A stretch of DNA of 64,000 bases from Himantopus leucocephalus (taxonomy: Eukaryota > Chordata > Aves > Charadriiformes > Recurvirostridae), in contig RSEF01000002.1 in NCBI GenBank assembly GCA_003993805.1, forward strand, positions 67,555,153 to 67,619,152, given 5' to 3'. Position 1 is the first letter of the stretch; the number at the start of each line of letters is the position of its first letter. Both the position numbers and the translations under genes were made by a program. Of the stretch, positions 12,691 to 25,214 are shown piece by piece. The notes beneath the pieces are model-generated. The model did not search any database, was not told where the DNA came from, and saw nothing but the letters and a program-made list of their open reading frames with translations.

Positions 12691-13580
12691 AAATAAAACT
12701 AACAAGATATAATTGGGATCCAAAGAACTTTTCAAAGTTACTCTGCTCTTCTTCTGGACTAACGGCCCACATTTTTAATGCCAGAGCAGCAATGATTTTA
12801 GAAAAATTATACGTTAACTTTATAATGCTGTGCTTTCTCAAGAAACAATACTTCCATATTCTTTCTATCAGCAAAACTCTTCCCAGATGTTTCTATGAGA
12901 TTTATGCTATCCCAGGCCACATCAAATTGCACTTGGAAAAATAAGCCCCTTCTGGTTTTGAGTGCAGCCCAGAAACAAAACCTGAGGAGATTCGAAGCTT
13001 GAACTTTTCCTTCAACCTTGAATTCCAGGGACAAGAGGTGTTCAGTGTTAAGGTTATGATTCAAATTAGTTTCCACTGAACTGCTTCCAGTCATTTTTAA
13101 AACTGAATTGTACATTATAACACCGTCCCAGCATTTCATAACAGAGGTTTTCACTTGCTCCTGTTCATGCTTGCAGCAAAACTGCCAAGGACGTCCACAA
13201 GTACAGAACAGGGGTCTGTAAATTTAAGACAATGGGAAAACAGATGTGAAGGAAGACATCGAGGTGACTTTGGGAACATTTATTCAGGAGCTCATCACAG
13301 TGCATGGAGAAAGCTCAAATACAAAATGGGCATAGAAAAGCTGGCATTGGGGGCTAACTGGATGGTAAAAGATGATTTCAAGGAGAGCCTCAGAAATGAA
13401 ATCAAGTGAGAAGGAAGACACTGGAAGAAGGTGAAGAGAGCTTTGATACAGTCAACTCAACAAGCTAGGAGAAAGCACAGCAGCTTTCTAGAGGTGTAAG
13501 ACTGCTTTTGTTAAGGGCAAGGAAAGGAACGCTGCAATATTCAAGATGGAGAATGAGATTTTCTGCTCTGGAGGAAAGGC
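12691..13580. other. Unique non-coding sequence after the old CR1
   Basis: No gene is recognised. The stretch at 13,160-13,580 has a repeat-like feel (purine-rich, many short broken frames in one orientation), but I cannot name a family. Confidence 0.4.
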
Positions 13581-13894
13581 TCTAAGAGATTTTAAGCAGA
13601 AAATATTAACAATTTGCATCAAGGCAGAGCCTAGATGTGGTACCTCAGCAGAAAGCTTGAATGGAAGATGTCCTGCAGATAGACGATTCAGCAGCAAGCT
13701 AACGATAACGATGGTTTCTGTAGTGATCAAGGAAGGGNTCTAAGAGATTTTAAGCAGAAAATATTAACAATTTGCATCAAGGCAGAACCTAGATGTGGTA
13801 CCTCAGCAGAAAGCTTGAATGGCAGATGTCCTGCAGATAGAGGATTCAACAGCAAGCTAACGATAATGATGGTTTCTGTAGTGATCAAGGAAGG
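13581..13894 (+). repeat. 156-base direct duplication abutting a single N (probable assembly artefact)
   Basis: Bases 13581-13736 and 13739-13894 are the same 156-base sequence with five mismatches and no indels. The copies are separated only by one base and a single N at 13738. Sharp ends at a lone N suggest that two contigs with overlapping ends were joined without merging. The roughly 3 percent difference is large for simple allelic variation, so a true recent tandem duplication remains possible. Confidence 0.85.
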
Positions 13895-15099
13895 TGATCT
13901 AAGGAGGGCTGGAAGGGGAATTCAGGAGGTCTTTTGCAGCAATGCTGAACTCGGGCTGATGTATCATATCCACAAGGAAATTTTAAGAACACCAACTGAG
14001 ATGTAAGCTAGCAGATTTGAGGTATTTCCTGTTTGAATATTTGTTTGCTTTTGCCAAACTAAACTATGCTAATATAATGGTGTGGGCAATGTACAGCTCC
14101 TTAAATTCCTATCTTCCTATCACTCACTTTTAACTCTTAGCTGAGGTACCATTGGCAGTTCTGGCTCTTCAGGGGGTTCTCAAAGCTTCACACCTCAAGG
14201 GGTTGGGGATACAGCTCAGAAAAACAGGTGTTAACAGTTCCCAGACAATTTTTAAAGTACCACACAGTTTCTTAATAAAGCAAATGTTTTATGTACACAG
14301 AAAATATTGTAAACTGAAACATGAAATTGTATTTTGAATACCCTCAATAAATTTTAAACAAAACTTACTCGAGCATTTCTATTCGTATTCCTCATGCAGT
14401 CTCCCACACTTTGTTGCTGTTGTAGATCCAAACATGAGGTTTTGAGCACTTTTTATTGCATACAAAGGCACTCCCTTCTCATCTGGTTCCCAAGAGAGTT
14501 CCTAAAATTTATAGCATGACCACAGTATGTGTGTGCAGATGTCATCCATGCTCAGAGTTTGAGAAGACTGTCCTTGCCACAGCATTTCCTCACGGCTCAC
14601 TGGCTTTCTGAAGCCTGTCAGAAACTTTCTGGGGTGTCTGACTGTTCTCCCAGCAGTTCTTGTCTGAACTGAAACTGATAAAGATCTGGGACTTGGCCCT
14701 GCCAGCAGATGGATCTTTTGGTTCTTCATCAGTCAGGCACAGGGCAGTCCTTAACTTTCACATTCATAAAGAATTTCTCATCAAGCAACTGTGGATGACC
14801 TGCCAGATTGCTTTCCCACAATGGAAAGTTTTTCAAAGCTTCAGAAACAGTTACCAAACATCTGAGCATATTTAGTAAGTGCCATATCCTATGTCTACAC
14901 ATTTCTGTGTAATCTAGACGAGTTGCTCTATCCCACAGTTTTCAAATGTTTGGAGATCATATTAGATTCCGTATACTCTTCTCTGGCTTGCTTCCCTTTT
15001 CTTGAGCCAGAAAGAGCAAATGCCGCGATACAGGATATGTGACTTTTCCTCCAATTTTTCAAAATGTAGCATGCCCATATTTGCCCTCTTCTCTGGCAG
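13895..15099. other. Unique non-coding sequence
   Basis: No gene or named repeat is recognised. Open frames are short and lie in several registers. Confidence 0.5.
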
Positions 15100-15274
15100 A
15101 TGCAGGCCCAAGGGTCATCCACCATCATACAAGTGTTTGTAGACCTGAAGACTCAATTTAGTGACGAAGACAAAGAACATTTTCCTTTGCATTCACAGGT
15201 GGAATATATCCATCCTGGTGTGAGAAATAAAGTGTATCTTCATGTTCTGCAGAGTTTTTGGTCTCTTGATTCAG
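15100..15274 (+). CDS. Candidate internal exon, unidentified (weak)
   Basis: A 175-base stretch is open in the frame starting ATGCAGGCC. It is preceded by a pyrimidine-rich tract ending GGCAG and followed by a consensus donor, CAG|GTAAGT, at 15272-15280. The predicted 58-residue peptide is mixed hydrophilic with no domain I recognise. The exon would end in phase 1. No partner exon with matching phase was found: the candidate at 19,441 starts in phase 0. Good splice words and a short open frame do arise by chance in a 64-kb window, so this is only a test case for transcript data. Confidence 0.18.
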
Positions 15275-18200
15275 GTAAGTAAAACTTTTGCTGTCTCAGT
15301 TTGGGAAAAAATGGAAAAGTTGCATTACACCAGTGGTCTCTCGGTGTTGTATTTAACTATCATCTTATATGGTCCAACATATATGATTTATCTTAGCTCT
15401 CTGCAATTGTTAATGTTCTGTCCTTTCTCAATTAGTTAGAGTATAGCAAGAGTAGGTGATTTAAAAAGTCTTTATTTTGATTTTTAACCGTACCTTCCCA
15501 CTGGAATAATTCTGGAGATACAATATCTTGGAAACATACTTGTAGTCTGAAATTACTTCCCATTTGAGAGGGACAGGATTGCTGATGCAATGCTATTTTC
15601 TGTGCCTTTAAAGGCTACCTACTTCCATTCTGGTGGTCTAACCCGGGTATGTTTTTATTCTGCACCAGTGGCATCTCAAGAAGGTTCTGCTCTCTTGAGA
15701 GGACATTTGAAGACTTGGGTAAATTGATGCAAAGAAGCTGGAAGGTGGATGCTTGCTAGCCTTACAAACAGCTCCAGATTTTACCATGTGTTTTTGCTGT
15801 CGGAAGCATATTTTTAATTGGCAGAGGCAGAATCACTAGGGGACAATTTGCAGTTGATGGGAGTTGCAAGTTCCTGCTGTAAGTGTTGGAGTGAGGCAAT
15901 TAAGAGGCTCTCTGTCCTTGCAGCTGAAAAATATGAATGTCCATCAAATACATTGTTTTGCAGGTTTGAACCTGGTCTCATAAATCTAATTTCTTTTTCA
16001 GGAGTAAGATCTTTCTTATCAAATGTCTTTCCAGTAACCAACCCAAATCACACACTTTGTTCAGCTTGGTGAGTTTAAATCTTTCTGAGCCTTGAATTTG
16101 CTTACTAAACTAACACGAAGTCAGAATTAATATTAAAGGGAATCTCCACATGTGAACAGTCTGAAAAACAGATTTAAACTCACTCACACCATTGTCTCAA
16201 TACAGACTGTCTCAGGCAAGTGTACTCTTCCATACAGGTACAGGAATACTGGAAAAGACGTGTATCTGAGAGTACAGCTTCTTCATGGGGCACTGTGATA
16301 GAGCACTATTATAATCCCCTTGATCATATGTGTAGACAGTGTATAGACAGCAGTCAGACAAATGGGGGTGGAATAGGCACTTGGCTTAGAATATTTTAAA
16401 ATAAGATCATGATAAAATATAACCAAAGAAGAAATGTGCTGATATTCTTCAGGGATTGAATGTCTGATTAGCAATTCACTGTAGTTCTGCCTCCCTCAGC
16501 CCCTTCTCGATTTTGGGTGAAAAAGAAAAAGAGAGCTCTTGTTAATGTGGTTTTAAAAGCACATAACCTTGAAATGACAGGATGAAGCTGTCATTTCTCC
16601 AACCCCCCGGATTCTGCATTAAGGATGGATGATGCGAGATGTGTGATGGGAGGAGGGAATGGATCGTAGAGGGGACAGCGAGATTTTCTCTACTCACCAC
16701 CTGCCTGTGTTTTCCCATTCTTCCCTTTGGTCCCCCAAGTCAGAATGCAACTGGCAGTCAACACTCCAGTAAATATCAGTGACGAAGAAGCTCTCAGATT
16801 AAGTTTTGTGTCTACCAGTGAAACCAGCAGAAATGGCTCAGGAAGACTTAGACCTTTCTAGAAAAGCTCACTCCACAATTTAGTTCACTTCTTTGCCTCC
16901 CATCACTGATAACTGCTGCTTATCTTTTGTTTAGGTCTGGGCTTCCATCCATTCTGACAAAGACTCACATTGCATCCATTTAAAGTGACACTTGTCAGAC
17001 AACATAATTTTGCTTGTTTAAGANCTGTATAATTGTTTAAAATTGATAAAACTTTTTTTTTTTTTTTTTTTACTCCTTTCCTTCTCAAAAGAACTGGGGT
17101 GAGCTGGAGTGAACCGACAGCTTTATTTTCTTGGACAAATGATTGAAGAATAGTTAGTTTGAGGAAATGCTCAGGGTGAAGCATTTGAAAGGTACATGAA
17201 AGGTACAAAGGTTGTGTAGGACCACAGCCAGTTATTTGGAAAACATGAGTCAACATTGCCAGGAAGGAAACTGAGGCACAAGTTATTTGACAGTATGATA
17301 CCAAATGGCTATCTGAACCTTACAGCCTGTCACAATCAGAGTTTAGCGATTTTGACTTAGAAAGAGAGGCTAGGGATGTCTTTTCCAGCAGCTTTGCCTA
17401 ATGGTGTGTCAAAGCTGAAAGCCTACAGAAGTCTGTGAGCCCCAAAACTGCTAAGACAGTGCAAGCTGAGATTTTGTTAAATGATCTGAGCACTTGAGCA
17501 TAAGAAGAGGATGTTCAGATAAAGGAGGAGCAGCTGTTTATATGCAGTCATAAATCAAACTCACCCATGCAGCTACCTGCTCATTTAGTTGGTCAGAGAT
17601 ACCCAGAGACACCTGGGACACTTATCGCTGTAAAGTGGGAAGGCATGTGTTTCTGGCAGACAAACGGACCTTGACACTCAGGCCCTGATATTGTCAGTGG
17701 TAAGACAACGTCTTTAAAAATCTCGACCTTTTAGGTAAGTAGCCAACATAGGTAACTTTGTAAGTGTCATTTAAGACAGATTGTCTGAGATGTTTCTCTT
17801 TGTGAATGGCTAGAAGGTGTATTTATCACAGGCTGAGAAGTGGTGTACACATGCACCATCAGGTTAGTATGGGCCAGTGGGCCGTATGTGAGCACCATAG
17901 GAACACCAAAAAATTGGAAGCAGAAAAATAATCTGAGGTCTAGAAAAAGTAAAGAGCCTCTCCAATATCAGTGATGTACAGTATAGCCTATCACTTACAG
18001 TATCAGCTTTCACCATTTTTCCTGAGAGCTCTGGTGTTTCCCATGTTCCGAGTTGGACATTGCCCTTTAGAAGTCCAATCACACTTTGCCCCCCTATTTA
18101 TCTTCCACATTTTTGCATGACAAACTCTCTGGCTCCTGCATTGTGCGAGACATGTTCTGCCTGTGCACAAAGCCTACGCTGAAGGAGTTCGGCAGTTTGA

Positions 18201-19440
18201 ACTGAAGTATGTGGCCTGGTAAATCGCTGCCTCAGAAAGAGAAGAGCTCTATAGACCTGAGTGGTGCTCAGCCTGGCTGTTCACCACGCCCTACACTGGC
18301 CATCCATTGGGTGGAATTTATCCTTTGCGTGGTAAAAGCTCACACATGCCCAATGCCCTGTTTTAAAGACTTAAATTGAGTGTTTGTGGCATGTAGGCCT
18401 CTTCTGGAATCTGTCAGCCGTGTCTACTTTACGTCATAGTAAGGCAATTTTGCTCTTGACAACTGCCTCATTCACTGCATGAGTCAGCTTTATTCTTTAT
18501 TCATAATTTTAAAAGATGAAATTTGTAACTACACTGGTAGAGAGCCTGGTGCTTTTTACCTTAGAAGATGAGGGAATTCGGCCATTAGATGCATCATATG
18601 AACTGGGTGACTTCTGAAAAGAAGTTTAATCAGCCTCCAGTAACTATCACCCCATGCAGTTAATGGTGAATTGTGTATAATTAGCTTTTGAGACTAAAAA
18701 GGCAAAGTGTGTGCTTCTAATTGCCTGTCCTGACCAGGAATGGCAGCTATAGTCAGCTATGTGAAATCCTGGATGATACCAAGCAGAGCTGAAGTTAAGA
18801 GGAAGCACAAACTTTTACACGTTCTTGACTGTGCGTCTGAAGGTGCACGTGAGGTTAAATTTGCGAAATGTGACCACTTTTTAGTTTCTCTTCTCTGGGG
18901 TCTAAGGAAGGATCTGGTTGCTGGGTTGAGGCATCTGTCCACAGGTGAAAAAAAAGTGATAGTTGTTTTCCTATGTGAAAAAAACCACCTTTTTTTTATA
19001 TAACACTGAAATGGCTTGTGATATGCTGTGTTCTTTAGACTAACACTGATATACCAGAGAGATCAAAGCATTGCAGTATATTTTATCAACTTGCCTGTAT
19101 TCTGAATCTATGAAATTGTATTCTCTTGTTCTTATTCAATTTATGATTTATTTTTCTCCCAGTATAAATCAGTTTCTATTCTATGGATTCATGGCAGGTA
19201 TTCCATCTTGTTTTTCAATATGCTATGTCTAGAACAAATATCTAGTCAGTCATGGGCATATAAAATATTAATCATACGTGTTTGAAGGTATGTTGCTATA
19301 GCAATTCCTTTAGTGCGAGGAAAAATCAGCATATAGCAGGCCAAAGATATGAGAACAGTAGGAATTACAAAGCTATAACGGCACTATTAACACATTACTG
19401 CATTGTAATGATATTATTTCCTAACTGTTCTAGTCCCCAG
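15275..19440. other. Unique AT-rich non-coding sequence
   Basis: No gene is recognised. A 19-base T run lies at 17053-17071. A single ambiguous N is at 17024, without flanking duplication. Open frames near 15.8-16.1 kb and 18.7-19.0 kb have no family resemblance. Confidence 0.5.
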
Positions 19441-19566
19441 CTGGCTAATTTTCAAGACAGAATTCTTCAGCAGGGATTTCATAAACGACTCCGACAAAAA
19501 AGATACTTGCAATATGAAGAAGACATTAAACAATGTGAAGAAAATATTTTTAAAAAGAGAAAGTAG
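19441..19566 (+). CDS. Candidate terminal coding exon, unidentified (weak)
   Basis: After a pyrimidine-rich acceptor ending in CCCCAG at 19440, the frame reads 41 codons to a TAG stop. The peptide is strongly charged and rich in Gln, Glu, Lys and Arg, with a pattern (FQDRILQQGFHKRLRQKRY, then YEEDIKQCEENI) typical of a coiled-coil protein ending in a basic tail, and unlike the surrounding AT-driven frames. I cannot name a gene. A possible ATTAAA polyadenylation signal lies at 20196-20201. It could be the last exon of a coiled-coil or ciliary-type protein, a pseudogene piece, or chance. The in-frame opening extends upstream to 19282, so the splice boundary is inferred. Confidence 0.22.
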   Translation: MANFQDRILQQGFHKRLRQKRYLQYEEDIKQCEENIFKKRK

Positions 19567-21324
19567 GCAAACATGCAAAATATCTTCTGTTCACAACTTA
19601 TCAGATCCCCTCTCTTCCCTATTCCAATGTGATCTACCCTGAGGGGCCAAACATGACAGGGCTGAATGGAGGAGATTAGCAAGACCTGCTTAAAAAGAAA
19701 TGCTGTGAGCTTAGCATGTAAAGCTGCAGAGCAGGAAAGCTGGGAGAGCCAGCAGGAGAAGATATGGAAATGTAATTTCATCTTGTATTACAAATCTAAC
19801 TGGAAAATTTTAAAACCAAAGCAGAAAAGACATTGTCTCTGAGAGGATTGTAATTTTCTCGGGGAGAAAGGAGGCTGTAAGTTATGGTCCAGTTCATGTC
19901 TGAAAAAAGAATGCAATGGTAAATTGAACTGATTGGGAATATGGACTGAAGCATAGCGTGAAAGAGGAGCTAGTCAGACATGGATACACTTAGCCTGTAT
20001 TAAGGCTGCTAATCCGCTGGGTGTATTAGTATTGCCTTCACTGGGGGGAAGGTAGGGTCAGCTTCAACTAATCCCACTTTTAGTATTTAACTCTTTGAGT
20101 TTGATGCTTTCCTAATGTAGATGTTTGCATTGCGTTGCAAAACATCCTGAATTGCCTAGAACAGATCTTGCCTTGTTATGCTCTGTGTTTTAAATATTAA
20201 AGTCTTGAGGCCCAACTATCTTAATATCATTTTTTTTGACACTTTCTTTAAAGAAAGGAAAACAAAAGTCCCACAAACAAACAAACACTGCAGTAGACCT
20301 TCGAATTTGTTGCATTGATTTAGTGTCTGAATGAACAAGAAAAAACATTTATATCTGAATGGATAGCATCAAACAGTAAAGATCAGAGGGAGCTAGCTAT
20401 GCATCATGCACATCCTTTCTTTTTAATTAAAGACAAACACGAGCCTTCAAGAAAAAGAAGCAGCAGTTCAAATAGGTATTAAGTTTAATAACAAACAACC
20501 TTTACAGAGATGGATTATTTTCTCACTGTTTTGTTGTACAGCAAAGTGACAGTAAAAAGCAGGAAAATGAAACCCAGGAAAATTTGACCTGTTAAAGAAA
20601 AAAGAAAGCAGAAAGAGACTGCTTTTGTTGAACATGCTTTCCAAGGTGGAGAACGTTTTCAAAAGGAGGGGGGGAAGGAAGTAGATAGGTTTAAAAAAAA
20701 TAAAAGAGGGTTTAAAAGGACACACTTCCTATTTTAGTCTCCTTGGGAAATGTGAGAAAAGAAGCTAAACAGACTGCTTAATTTAAACTGTGATGGAAAG
20801 AAGCACATCAGGAAAATATAAATACCCAGGCATTTGGAAATGAACGGTTGTGCTTCACCACTGAACCCTTCCAGTAAGCTGGAACTTGCACCCAGATTTC
20901 ACTTTCCAGTTACTTAAGAGCCAAATTCAAATACCTGAAAAATTCATTAGAGCTATCAGCAGCATCTAACAGTGTACATCTAACAAGTACAGTACAGACT
21001 AGGCTGCACTGCAGAGCAAAACTTTTCAGCACTGTACTGTGCCAAGCTTGTGGCAAGAAACTGTGATACAACAAATGTGCGGCCTTTCTGTAAAGGAAAA
21101 CCTCTCAGCATCCAGAAGGTATCAGTTACCCGAAAAAGGTTACATAAGTGCCAAGCATAATTACTAATAAATTGGTTGATATTAAGAATTGGAATTTTGC
21201 AAGCAGTCTTGGCTGCTGAAACATCTGTTATCAAGGTCTGCAACATTCGGGAGGTGAGTGTGCACAGCATATGTGCATTTGTGTAGGAATGATATGGGTG
21301 GCTGCATTATGGGTCTCATTACTG
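19567..21324. other. Unique AT-rich non-coding sequence
   Basis: No gene or recognisable transposon. An A-rich segment lies near 20,690-20,705. Confidence 0.5.
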
Positions 21325-21430
21325 CTGTGTGTGTATATATACATATATATTCATATATATATTCATATATATGTTTGAATAGTGAGTGCGGTGTCTGTGA
21401 GTGCCACCTACACATATACATATATATATA
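21325..21430. repeat. TG/TA microsatellite pair (GTGTGTATATAT and CATATATA)
   Basis: Two alternating purine-pyrimidine tracts, about 21325-21373 and 21411-21430, flank a short GTG-rich spacer. They are ordinary interrupted (TG)n(TA)n microsatellites with self-complementary TATA-type words. Confidence 0.8.
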
Positions 21431-21928
21431 GTCATTAGATGTGAACTGAGATTTTTCTAATATGTTCCTAACTACTTTTTTCAAAACTTTGGAAAATATT
21501 AATGTTTTCCAAATTTAAAAATATTAGGTTCTTGGGTGAATCTTGTACAGAAAGCAGAACCTATACAAGAGGCTATTCCTACCCCTCTCTCTCTCAATTA
21601 CCTCCCTCGCTCAAAGTCAGTTCCAAATGTGTTGAGAATGTATCCTTTCCATTTCTTATTAGAGGGCCATTTCCATTCATCAGGCAACCGATTTTTACTG
21701 ATCTGAATATTCCTTCAAATCAGGTTTCCACTACTGTATCTAATCTAATACTGTATCATTTCAAAGTAATACACAGACACAAACAGAACACAGGTTGAAA
21801 ATGTAAAACACTGAGGAAGGCGTCTAGCCAAAGCATACACCTACTACATGTTGTTGCTCTATTGGGTTTATGTTTTCCAGTGAGCTGCACTGGACCCTTA
21901 TGGACCAGCTATCTATTTACATTGCCCC
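21431..21928. other. Unique non-coding sequence before gap
   Basis: Nothing recognised. The open frame at 21,502-21,798 has no family features. Confidence 0.5.
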
Positions 21929-22028
21929 NNNNNNNNNNNNNNNNNNNNNNNNNNNNNNNNNNNNNNNNNNNNNNNNNNNNNNNNNNNNNNNNNNNNNNNN
22001 NNNNNNNNNNNNNNNNNNNNNNNNNNNN
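21929..22028. other. Assembly gap (100 N)
   Basis: A fixed 100-N placeholder. The flanks are unique sequence with no recognised repeat, so what fills it cannot be said. Confidence 0.98.
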
Positions 22029-25000
22029 TTCCTGCCCCTCTGCCACTGCTGTGGGCACACACAAATGCTTGCACTCAGTGTTAGGCAGAGCGGATGCTGT
22101 TTATTTACTTCTATTCCTAGCTCGGCTGAGCGTGCTAAGTGAGAGATGCGCCAGCCAGCCTTGTTGCAAATGGCCTTTTAATGAACTAGTCAAGGATTTA
22201 AATTATCCAAGAACCTGGGAAAAAGCATTTTAAATTTAAGACCCTTTTAGGCAATTAAAACCTGACATGTTGCCATTGAAAACAGGCCAGGGAAAAAGCG
22301 ATTCCACCTCTTGAGATTCACCACTTACAGGGAGAGATAATGGCATTTCAGGCACCCTAGGTACTGTAGCCTTCAGAGGATGCGCGGCTGTCAGCTTCAC
22401 GAATTGATTCTGCCTGTGTGGCATCTCGACTTGATCCTCCAGGCATGAGAGAGTGTTTGGTCACTGAACAAACTGGATTACTGTATCTTGGGCCAGTGCC
22501 ATTTCGAAATATCAGGGAGGAGGGGAGTGAGAGAGAGAGAGAGAGAGGAAGATTTACAGAGCTGAAAAGATTTGTTTCACTAGACTAAATAGTTTTATTT
22601 CCACTTTTGAGCTGTGTGTGTGTTGGGGGGGGTGTTGGGTTTTTTTTGGCCCTTTTTTTTTTTAAAAAGATGTGATGTGATTTACTTCTATTTGAGAACA
22701 AATAAAATTTAACATCTTAATACTCAATACATGGAGTGTTTGCAAACTGGCAAGTAAACTGCCATTCAGAATTTGCTAAATACCCTATCAATAACATACT
22801 GTAAAAAAAAAAGTGTTTGCTGAGCTGCACTGCTCTGCAGCAACGGAAAATTTCTACAGCCTTTCCAATTACCTCTTGTGTGGCACTGAAAGGCTGAAGC
22901 ATTAAACAACTCTGTATGTCATACTGAAAAACTATGCGGCGAGGCCCCAAAAAAATACCTTTGCAAAAAATTCCCTGGTAGTTAAAAAAGTCATAAGGTC
23001 AACACCTCACCACAAACATACGCTTGATTCTCGTGTGCCATGTCAGGGGCAGGATTGCTTTGCATGAGCCCTTCCCGAGCAGACCTGGGGAAGCCAGGCT
23101 GTCCTTGCCCCCCGGCAGTTACAATGCTGGAGATTACAATGCAGTATGTTTTTTCAGCTTAGCTATATCTGTCTGTTACCGATGCTCTCAGTTTTTATAA
23201 AAGCCTAAATAAAGCATATGTTGGATGCCTAGTTTCCTATCGACGTGTAGGAGTATCAATCCTCTCCTTTTCTGAGTGCCTCACTATGCACATGATCTGG
23301 CTGCACAGGTTGGGCTGGCCAGATTGCAAAATCTTGTAGGCAGCTCAACAGAAAAGCGTTGGAGATGACGGGCCAGTTTCCTGGACCACAGGACCAGAGG
23401 AGCTGCAAAACGCTGGCACTGGCTACGGGAGTGCTGGCGAGGCTGTTTTGTGAAAGCTCATGGAGGTTCAGAAGGGAGACCTGTTCTTCATCAAACCGTC
23501 TGCTGCTGAGTCGGAGACCTTCTTGTAATCTATTCGCCTTATCCCTTACAACTAAATCCACATGTATAGTCAAGATTAGTTAATGGAAAAATGTGAAGTG
23601 CTGTGTTTAGCCAGCCTAGTAACCTTTAAGGAGCTAGCTTTGGAGGGATCTGGAGGAGCGGTGCCTGGCTGTCCCGTGCCATAAGTCCCCCAAAATGCAT
23701 CTTCATTCACAGCCACCCTCTAACACTGCAGAGGGCATCAGGTTTTTCTTGCTTTTCTAATTGTAAAATATCTTTCATGAGATAACTGCAATATTCATAG
23801 TAGAAAGGACACCCATGAAAACTAAATGCTTAAGTTCTCCATAATTTTTCAGAAAAATGCAGTTATTTGTAGGACGTTCACAGACACAGATGTGTGATGG
23901 TAGAAGAAGCAGGAAGTTCACTTGTGAAGTTGTTCATATGGAGGTTGGGAAGCCAGTGGAACTGGAGCAGGCATGATGCTGGTGGCTTGATGTGAGTCAT
24001 AGTGGCTGTACAAATGAAGAATTGTTTGCCTCCAGGTGATTAGACAAATACATGTTTTTAATTGCCTTTACTTATTATTCTGTTTTTTGTGGAACTCTGT
24101 TAAATGTGTTTTTTACAGAGCACTCAACTCTTATGCGTGATAGTCCTTTTGTGCACTAAATGACCCTTGAGAGTTGGAAAGAGCAGTCTCCCATGAAATA
24201 ATGAAAAGGGTTTAAATAATTAGTTAGCCTTTTTATGCCGTCTTGTGTTTGGGCCAAAAGTGTAAACTCACCGCATTATTTCTGAAGGTTTTCCTACAGA
24301 ATGCTAGAAAATTACTTGAAAAGCAATTATTAAAAGCACTTTGCATGTTATGTTTGAGCCTTGAGCTTTGAAAAATACCAATATCACAGATTCACAGCAA
24401 ACGGAGAGATGTGGAGACCTCTACATAGCTTAATGTTAATTTCTTCACTACATAATTTTATTTATTACATTTTCTGTATCTATTGATTTTTCTATTCCTT
24501 TAGATAGGAAGGAATATAGTCAATATTCCTTCCATTGTCTGAAGTATTTATGAATCTAGAAAACCTAATGCTGTATTTCACCATGGTGTTAAGTCATTTT
24601 TGCTATAAGTACAGAAACAGAGGATGCGAAATTGGTCAAAATAGCTATATATTGCATTTATGAGTTTTCACCTAGGCCACGCAAGCAAACTGCTGGCCTT
24701 CAGTGCAATTTTGACTAAGGGCCCCTATTTCCAAAAGCCATTTCTCCACTTTTTAAGCTTGCACGCATTTGTGGCCATAAATTTTGACACTTATAAATAT
24801 ATGAGGGATATTTCATCTACACTCTGTTTCATCCCAAATCTGAAAATTTACATCCTAAGAAGAGTTTGAAAGCTAAATAATTAAAATATAGTAATTGATC
24901 TAAACCACTGACCACAGCTTTTAAGTACGATAACAGGAATAAACTGGCTTCTAGTGGAAGATTCCTCAGAGTTTCTGTTGCCATTACCATTTTTATTCCC

Positions 25001-25200
25001 ATGTAATGTTTTTAGGCAAGTCTTTGTGCTCTGAGACCTACTTATTCCAAACACCAATGATAAGGTTTTATGAATCTGAAAGCAACTCAGTTTGAACTGA
25101 GTTAAATTTGCATTGATGCCAGCACTCGGTCTCTGAATGTTAGCTCATGGGGAACAATGAACTTATCTTATTGCACTTCAAAATTAAATAATTAAAAACA
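22029..25200. other. Unique non-coding sequence with a GA microsatellite
   Basis: No gene is recognised. A (GA)n run lies at about 22527-22548 and a G run followed by T runs near 22,625-22,665. The minus-strand frame at 23,256-23,573 (105 codons) is the longest here but has no recognised domain. Confidence 0.5.
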
Positions 25201-25214
25201 CCCCCCCCCCCCCC
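25201..25214. repeat. C14 homopolymer
   Basis: Fourteen consecutive C in an otherwise AT-rich stretch. The G-rich complement could form a quadruplex. Run length is unreliable in most sequencing chemistries. Confidence 0.9.

Noticed and set aside
23256..23573. Minus-strand frame of 105 codons with VVRDKANRLQEGLRLSS
   Set aside because: No domain is recognised, an overlapping plus-strand frame is equally open, and the local GC is higher. Not enough to call coding.
24382..24420. ATCACAGATTCACAG followed by GGAGACCTCT, similar to a minus-strand CR1 tail
   Set aside because: The match is short and the following CR1 3' segment is not recognisable, so it cannot be told from chance.
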